Below are positions 5,752-9,772 of a stretch of DNA of 9,772 nucleotides, piece after piece (within the stretch, counting starts at the first letter, position 1; every line of letters begins with the position of its first letter). The notes beneath the pieces were generated by a model that was not told where the DNA came from, made no database searches, and was given only the letters and a program-made list of their open reading frames with translations. This stretch comes from Bacteroidales bacterium. GTDB taxonomy: Bacteria > Bacteroidota > Bacteroidia > Bacteroidales > UBA7960. The position numbers and the translations under genes were made by a program. Location of the stretch: contig SLDN01000131.1 in the NCBI GenBank assembly GCA_007125275.1, positions 1 through 9,772 of the forward strand, given 5' to 3'.

Positions 5752-8700
5752 TTATTTGCGTCTCACAACAAATGTTTGTACATATATATTATTGTCAGCA
5801 AGCAGCCGTAAAAAGTAAACGCCGTCCGGCAGGTCATTGCTCAGCCTGATTGTAAAGACGTTATTCTCTGAAGGCACTATATCAGATTCTGCAATGATCA
5901 ATTGACCATACATATTAAAGACCGAATACCCTGCTTTTTGCATCCCGGCAGTTTCTAAACGGGCATAAAGCTGTCCGGATGTCAGCGGGTTTGGATATAC
6001 AATCACATCATCGATCTGTGTATGATGCAAATACGGATTGTTGAGGCTCAGGCTGTCGGATATCATAGCCGGTGTCAAGGCATGGTTGAATACATTGACC
6101 ATTGCCATAGCTCCTTTGAAGTTGTAGTTGTTGTTACCCGGGATATTTTGTCCGAGCACCGGCCGGTAAGGTGACTGGTTGATTTGCCCGGTGTGATCAA
6201 TAAAGGCATCCAGCTCTCCGTTGAGCCATATTTCCATATCCCGGCCATCGTAAACGGCGGCCAGGTGGAACCATTCTCCGGCATTGACGCTGCTTTCCGA
6301 GTCAAGGTCCTTAATGCCGTCGCCGGTGTTAAGCGTAAACCTGATTTGTTGGTTGCTGATGGATATTTTGTATCGATGTTCCCAGCTGCCGTGTGATATG
6401 GGATGCTGTTCATTGGCCGTCTGTTCATCTGTTTTCAGAAAGGCAGCAATGCCCAACTGCTCATTGAAGTTGAATAGTTCACTGTCAGGCATTAGCACAT
6501 AAGCACTTGCGCCATTAAAATATGCAGCATAGCCGGATGTGCCTCCCATATCATTTGTGTAGCCAAGCCCTCCACCTGAAGTTGCGTGAAGCTCATTGCC
6601 GCTGTAATCAAGCGTATTTCCGCGCAAAGGATAAAAGGCTACTGTTTCCCCGTCCGGGTTGTCGTCATAGTTTCTGACCATCACCTGTATGCTGTCGGAG
6701 GCCATTAAACCGTCGGGGTTACTTACCTGGCAACGGATGTAGTAATTTCCCGGTTCAGCAGGGGCTGTATAGCTGACTTCCGTTCCGTGGCCGCTTATCA
6801 GGCCATTGTTTGCTTCCCATTCGTACTCCAATGGTTCATCATAAAAGTCGGTTGCATAGATCTGCACTGCGCTTTGTTCTTCTGGTTTTAGCTTGCGTGG
6901 ACTGGCGCGCATCCATTGTATATTAGGAGGGTAAGGCATCTTTTCAACCACCTCTATGATGATGTCCAGGGAGTCTGACAAGCCATCTGTGTTCATTACT
7001 TTGCAAGCGATGTTATAAAAACCGGGCTCCGGGGGTGCGTAAAAAACAGTCTGCTCTTCACCGGTAAAGCTGCCATCGGGAAAGAACCACAGGTATTCCA
7101 ATTCTGTGCCGCCCGGGTTTGTGGCCGTACAAAACACCTCTGTGTTGCCTTCGGTAAGCATGATGGTGTTTGTTGCAGCCAGCGCTTTGATGCGAGGTGG
7201 CAATGCACCGGTGTCCAGGCCGTTGTTGAAATCAATGACAACCCCATCTGCAAAGGTTTTATTGCCCTGGACGGTGATGGTCGCAGCTTGTGGAATGATC
7301 ACCGGCATCACAGCTTCTTTTGCCGGGACAGGAATGTGCAGCGATTCTGACTGGTTTTCAAATAGCAGCTGTTTGCTTATCACATCATAAATTTTGTATT
7401 CACCTGCCGGCAAATCAAGGTACACGTTGTTTGCGGTTTCAAAAGGGTTATAGTAAAGGTATGTGGGGAGGGCTTCCTGTTTGTAGAAGTCGGTTTTCAG
7501 CAAGTCGAGTTGCAATATGCCTTCGATATTGGTGGATTGAATGATTCCTGCCAGGTATCCAACATGTGATGAGCCATACAGCATCAGGTTGGTTTGTGCC
7601 CATCCCCCTTCCATGGCGTCGCCGGTGGCATAGGGGCTGTATCCGTGTTTTACTTCACGCAGGGCTTCATATCCAATGTAGGAGGAGGGGTCGTATGTTT
7701 GTGCCCATTCAGAGTTGTCCTGCATATTTTCAGGCAGGTAGTTTGGATAAAAAAGGCGAGATGCATTGGCCATGTTCAGCACCCATTTGGCGATGGCGTG
7801 TGCAAAACGGTAGTCGTAGCGCAGCATTGGCACAAGTGCCGCTGCTTGTTGGTAGCCGTTCATCATAAAGGCATAGTCGTTGCCATTGTCGTTGGCTTCA
7901 CCGATAAGGCCATGGCAGTCGTAACCGCCCCAGTTGCCGCTTATGGCACCCCAGCCCCGCAGGTGGCCGCGGTCGAAGGCCCAGTTAACCATCTTTTCAA
8001 TATCATAATCGGTGCCAACTTCTGCATTCATCCTGGCTGCGGTATAAATGCCATAAGGCAGTTGCAACTCATAAGAAGGGTTTTCTTCCCATTGGTTCAG
8101 AAACTCCATTGCCCATTCTGCCGCTTTAAGATGCTTACGATTGCCTGTTTCCACGTAGGTGTTATAAAAAATCCAGGCCAGTGCACCTGCTGCTTCAGGC
8201 TGCTTTACACCTGAATCGAGGGGAGTCATCTCTGACATATTCCAGGCACGGTAGTTCATATAAGGAACCTGCCAGGGTGTGTCGGAAGCGCCCATTGCCC
8301 TGACGGCCAGCTTCCACTGATCAGCCATAACAGGCAGCTGTTGTCCGAACACCTCTATATCGGGATAGAGGTATTTAAGTTGCATAAAGAATATGTTTGG
8401 CATGCTTTCATACCACCAATCGTGGCCTGAGGCTGTCACGGGATGGTTAAGGTAGATGTTCTCTTCCGGGCGGTTATTGAAGAATTCCTGAATCATCAGT
8501 GCCCAATTTTCTCCGAATTGTTGCGACTTATCAATGCCCGCGAGTGTGGCACCCACCACGGCAGGGATGGCGTTGATGCCTTCTCCCGAAGCGGGGTAAA
8601 CTGTACCTATGGCGGTATGAAGGCCAAAGCTGGGATAGGCGGGGTAATTGTGTGATTGATCTCTGAAAAATACCACAGGTAAATATTGCCCCGTGAGCTG

Positions 8701-8892
8701 TTGATCAAATATCAGGGAGTCATAACCTTGTGCCACTGCCTGCCAGTCGCGCATCAAATAGGGTTCAGGAAAGTCAGGCATCGTACTGATGCGGGGAATC
8801 TCGATTTGCTGACCGTAAAAAGCTGTCGGAAGCAGGCTTAAGATCAGCATCATCAGAACAATCCGCAACAAATTTTTATAAATATGCTTCAT
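5752..8892 (-). CDS. Secreted multidomain protein: putative alpha/alpha-toroid enzyme, two PKD-like domains, LamG-like domain, T9SS sorting domain
   Basis: From ATG 8892 this is a 1046-residue protein; an in-frame TTG at 8898 would add two residues. A signal peptide covers about 1-27. Residues 29-535 match the downstream lipoprotein along their length: DWWY (158-161), Glu233, MNAE (288-291), FD (306-307) with H310, WGGYDCHG (321-328), RLFYPN (379-384), LYGSSHVG (438-445) and PTYLYYNP (476-483). Two similar PKD/Ig-like domains follow (about 565-649 and 655-740). Both contain EYxW and end in a P-E/A-PG-Y-I-C-V-N-DGL strand pattern. A concanavalin A/LamG-like domain (about 748-943) has VAFYPL, DYSGN, YFNGASAYV, WFHLAAVYDG and IWLNGEL. 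The tail (961-1046) is a T9SS type A sorting domain: VYPNP, YSVFNMYGQL, LPDGVYFLRL and VVRRK. The protein is thus predicted to be exported by T9SS and released or surface-attached, with the accessory domains acting as spacers and carbohydrate binders. The enzyme family is unrecognised. Confidence 0.88.
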   Translation of the reverse strand: MKHIYKNLLRIVLMMLILSLLPTAFYGQQIEIPRISTMPDFPEPYLMRDWQAVAQGYDSLIFDQQLTGQYLPVVFFRDQSHNYPAYPSFGLHTAIGTVYPASGEGINAIPAVVGATLAGIDKSQQFGENWALMIQEFFNNRPEENIYLNHPVTASGHDWWYESMPNIFFMQLKYLYPDIEVFGQQLPVMADQWKLAVRAMGASDTPWQVPYMNYRAWNMSEMTPLDSGVKQPEAAGALAWIFYNTYVETGNRKHLKAAEWAMEFLNQWEENPSYELQLPYGIYTAARMNAEVGTDYDIEKMVNWAFDRGHLRGWGAISGNWGGYDCHGLIGEANDNGNDYAFMMNGYQQAAALVPMLRYDYRFAHAIAKWVLNMANASRLFYPNYLPENMQDNSEWAQTYDPSSYIGYEALREVKHGYSPYATGDAMEGGWAQTNLMLYGSSHVGYLAGIIQSTNIEGILQLDLLKTDFYKQEALPTYLYYNPFETANNVYLDLPAGEYKIYDVISKQLLFENQSESLHIPVPAKEAVMPVIIPQAATITVQGNKTFADGVVIDFNNGLDTGALPPRIKALAATNTIMLTEGNTEVFCTATNPGGTELEYLWFFPDGSFTGEEQTVFYAPPEPGFYNIACKVMNTDGLSDSLDIIIEVVEKMPYPPNIQWMRASPRKLKPEEQSAVQIYATDFYDEPLEYEWEANNGLISGHGTEVSYTAPAEPGNYYIRCQVSNPDGLMASDSIQVMVRNYDDNPDGETVAFYPLRGNTLDYSGNELHATSGGGLGYTNDMGGTSGYAAYFNGASAYVLMPDSELFNFNEQLGIAAFLKTDEQTANEQHPISHGSWEHRYKISISNQQIRFTLNTGDGIKDLDSESSVNAGEWFHLAAVYDGRDMEIWLNGELDAFIDHTGQINQSPYRPVLGQNIPGNNNYNFKGAMAMVNVFNHALTPAMISDSLSLNNPYLHHTQIDDVIVYPNPLTSGQLYARLETAGMQKAGYSVFNMYGQLIIAESDIVPSENNVFTIRLSNDLPDGVYFLRLLADNNIYVQTFVVRRK

Positions 8893-8935
8893 GTGCAATA
8901 GATTGTTATCTGTCTTTTTCAGGACTTTGTTGTTT

Positions 8936-8953
8936 GAACCCTGATTTGGGTTC
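8936..8953 (-). repeat. Perfect inverted repeat in the 5' leader of the 8892 gene
   Basis: GAACCC, six spacer bases and GGGTTC form a perfect 6-bp stem with a 6-nt loop. If transcription starts just downstream of the -7 motif at 8993-9001, this lies inside a leader of roughly 90 nt, about 43 nt before ATG 8892. It could be a mRNA stem-loop or a small operator. No U-tract follows, so it is not a typical terminator. Confidence 0.45.
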
Positions 8954-8992
8954 GAGCTTATAAGCCGCGAAAGAAATGTGTTGATATTTTAT

Positions 8993-9001
8993 GTAAAGAT
9001 A
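8993..9001 (-). promoter_or_regulatory. Putative -7 promoter element of the 8892 gene
   Basis: On the minus strand this reads TATCTTTAC, close to the Bacteroidota -7 consensus TAnnTTTG. It lies about 100 nt upstream of ATG 8892. No clear TTTG-type -33 element is present, as expected for a promoter that depends on the activator site beginning 20 nt upstream. Confidence 0.5.
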
Positions 9002-9021
9002 CGAATGGTGAATCGGAGTCT

Positions 9022-9063
9022 TGTGCACAGGGTTTTCAGAAATGTGTACCGGGTTATCAAAAA
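9022..9063 (-). promoter_or_regulatory. Tandem 21-bp direct repeat, putative activator site for the 8892 gene (module A)
   Basis: Two adjacent 21-bp units on the plus strand, 9022-9042 and 9043-9063, agree at 17 of 21 positions. Shared elements are TGTG at the start, A and C at unit positions 6-7, GGGTT at 9-13, TCA at 15-17 and AAA at 19-21. The block ends exactly 20 nt from the -7-like motif at 8993-9001, on its upstream side. Two direct half-sites two helical turns apart suit an AraC-type regulator, the output domain normally found in HTCS proteins. A homologous block precedes the GH130 gene. Confidence 0.72.
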
Positions 9064-9093
9064 AGGCTTTAGTTTAAATAGCCAGAGAATTCG

Positions 9094-9102
9094 TATATTT
9101 AC
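9094..9102 (+). promoter_or_regulatory. Possible -7 promoter element of the HTCS-like gene
   Basis: TATATTTAC matches the TAnnTTTAC form seen at the two PUL promoters and sits 20 nt before ATG 9123. Upstream only TTTA-like tracts could serve as a -33 element, and the region is AT-rich, so support is modest. Confidence 0.35.
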
Positions 9103-9122
9103 CTGATTAAAAAGCGGCTCGC

Positions 9123-9772
9123 ATGCATGTCATAATTCTTATTCTGTTCTTATCTGCCTTACATCTTCAGCATGCTGTTGCTGAGGAGCGTCCCAGGTGG
9201 CGTTCGGCTGTGATCTCCAACGAGCAGGGGCTTTCCAATAGCGCTGTCAACGACATTTTCAGGGATTCGCGTGGTTTTATGTGGTTTGGCACCTGGGATG
9301 GCCTCAACCGTTATGATGGTAAAAACATCAAAACATTTTACCCTGACTTGTATGATGACAAAGCCATCAGCAGCAACATTATTCGTCAGATGCTGGAGGA
9401 TGAGCACGGCAATTTATGGATTGTTACAGAACGGGGATTAAACAAGTATTCTCACGACCTGGAAAGCTTTACAGGTTATTTTACCCAATATCCGGAACTG
9501 ATCCTTAGGGAGCGCAGTCTGAAGGCAAAAACAGGTTATGACGGCAACATTTGGGTCATGGTGTATGGTGTAGGCCTTTTCAGACATATTCCTGAAGATG
9601 ATGACTTTGTCAGAGTCGATGTTCCTTGTCATGAAGACCGTGAAATAAAGCAGATGGATGACTTCCTGGTGCTTGAGAACCGTCTTTATGTGTTGCAGGG
9701 TGACTCGCTTTTCGTCACCGACCACAAAAGGTTAACCAGGGAGAAAAGCATTTACTTGCCTGACTTGCAAGA
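9123..9772 (+). CDS. Two-component-regulator propeller protein, probable hybrid two-component system (HTCS) sensor, N-terminal part (runs off right edge)
   Basis: The first 216 codons of a long gene are visible. Residues 1-20 are a signal peptide (LHLQHAVA then EERPRW). Next come two-component-regulator propeller repeats: NDIFRDSRGFMWFGTWDGLN (43-62), IRQMLEDEHGNLWIVTERGL (86-105) and a weaker GNIWVMVYGVGLFRH (141-155). The opening GLSNSAVNDI is typical of HTCS sensor domains, which bind oligosaccharides in the periplasm. In full-length family members a Y_Y_Y domain, transmembrane helix, histidine kinase, receiver and AraC-type DNA-binding domain follow; none of these is inside the window. 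ATG 9123 is the first start after an in-frame TAA at 9108. It is divergent from the PUL genes across a 230-nt gap carrying tandem repeats it may recognise. A propeller protein with a different output module remains possible. Confidence 0.9.
   Translation, partial: MHVIILILFLSALHLQHAVAEERPRWRSAVISNEQGLSNSAVNDIFRDSRGFMWFGTWDGLNRYDGKNIKTFYPDLYDDKAISSNIIRQMLEDEHGNLWIVTERGLNKYSHDLESFTGYFTQYPELILRERSLKAKTGYDGNIWVMVYGVGLFRHIPEDDDFVRVDVPCHEDREIKQMDDFLVLENRLYVLQGDSLFVTDHKRLTREKSIYLPDLQ

Noticed and set aside
7594..8214. A 206-codon open frame on the plus strand
   Set aside because: It lies entirely opposite the conserved toroid-domain coding region of the 8892 gene, and its product is Cys/Val/Gly-rich with no recognisable domain. 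It is a shadow of the real gene. Other plus-strand frames between 392 and 8655 are of the same kind.
8893..8898. TTG at 8898 as start of the large secreted protein
   Set aside because: It would add only two residues before ATG 8892. The ATG gives a normal signal peptide (MKHIYKNLL), and no ribosome binding site favours the TTG.
5653..9028. Shared 8-mer TTGTGCAC at 5653-5660 and 9021-9028 as a separate site
   Set aside because: It is the start of unit 1 in each tandem repeat and is already covered by that feature.
1..9772. CRISPR array, tRNA/rRNA gene, insertion sequence or phage attachment site
   Set aside because: No spaced identical repeats, cloverleaf, rRNA-like block, transposase or terminal inverted repeats were seen; the window is densely coding.

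Overview
The window looks like part of a polysaccharide utilization locus (PUL) from a Bacteroidota bacterium. Four things point there: a SusC/RagA-type TonB-dependent transporter, a divergent gene with the periplasmic two-component-regulator propeller typical of hybrid two-component systems (HTCS), a protein ending in a type IX secretion (T9SS) sorting domain, and a lipoprotein with an acidic, Lys-containing sequence after its lipobox Cys. The T9SS tail favours an environmental or marine lineage (Marinilabiliales/Prolixibacteraceae-like or flavobacterial) over gut Bacteroides, but the sequence does not settle the genus.

Layout. Five genes lie on the minus strand, read from high to low coordinates. 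They are a large secreted multidomain protein (8892-5752), a GH130-family mannoside phosphorylase/hydrolase (5601-4558), an MFS sugar transporter (4504-3209), a lipoprotein paralogous to the first 530 or so residues of the large protein (3140-1413), and the first 433 codons of a SusC-like transporter (1299 to the window edge). On the plus strand the sensor portion of an HTCS-like regulator starts at 9123 and runs off the right edge. A SusD partner would be expected beyond the left edge but is not visible.

Proposed working model (inference). The T9SS-exported protein and the lipoprotein act on an extracellular or surface glycan. SusC imports oligosaccharides, the MFS protein carries a small product across the inner membrane, and GH130 cleaves a beta-mannosidic bond in it. 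The two paralogous proteins resemble alpha/alpha-toroid carbohydrate-active enzymes, but I cannot place them in a named family. They are the best candidates for an undescribed enzyme family.

Regulation. The most informative non-coding signal is a pair of near-identical regulatory modules. Upstream of the large protein (9022-9063) and upstream of GH130 (5654-5695) there are two head-to-tail 21-bp repeats. In both places the repeat block lies exactly 20 nt upstream of a TAnnTTTAC sequence resembling the Bacteroidota -7 element. This looks like a shared operator for the PUL regulator, probably the divergent HTCS, and it splits the locus into at least two co-regulated transcription units.
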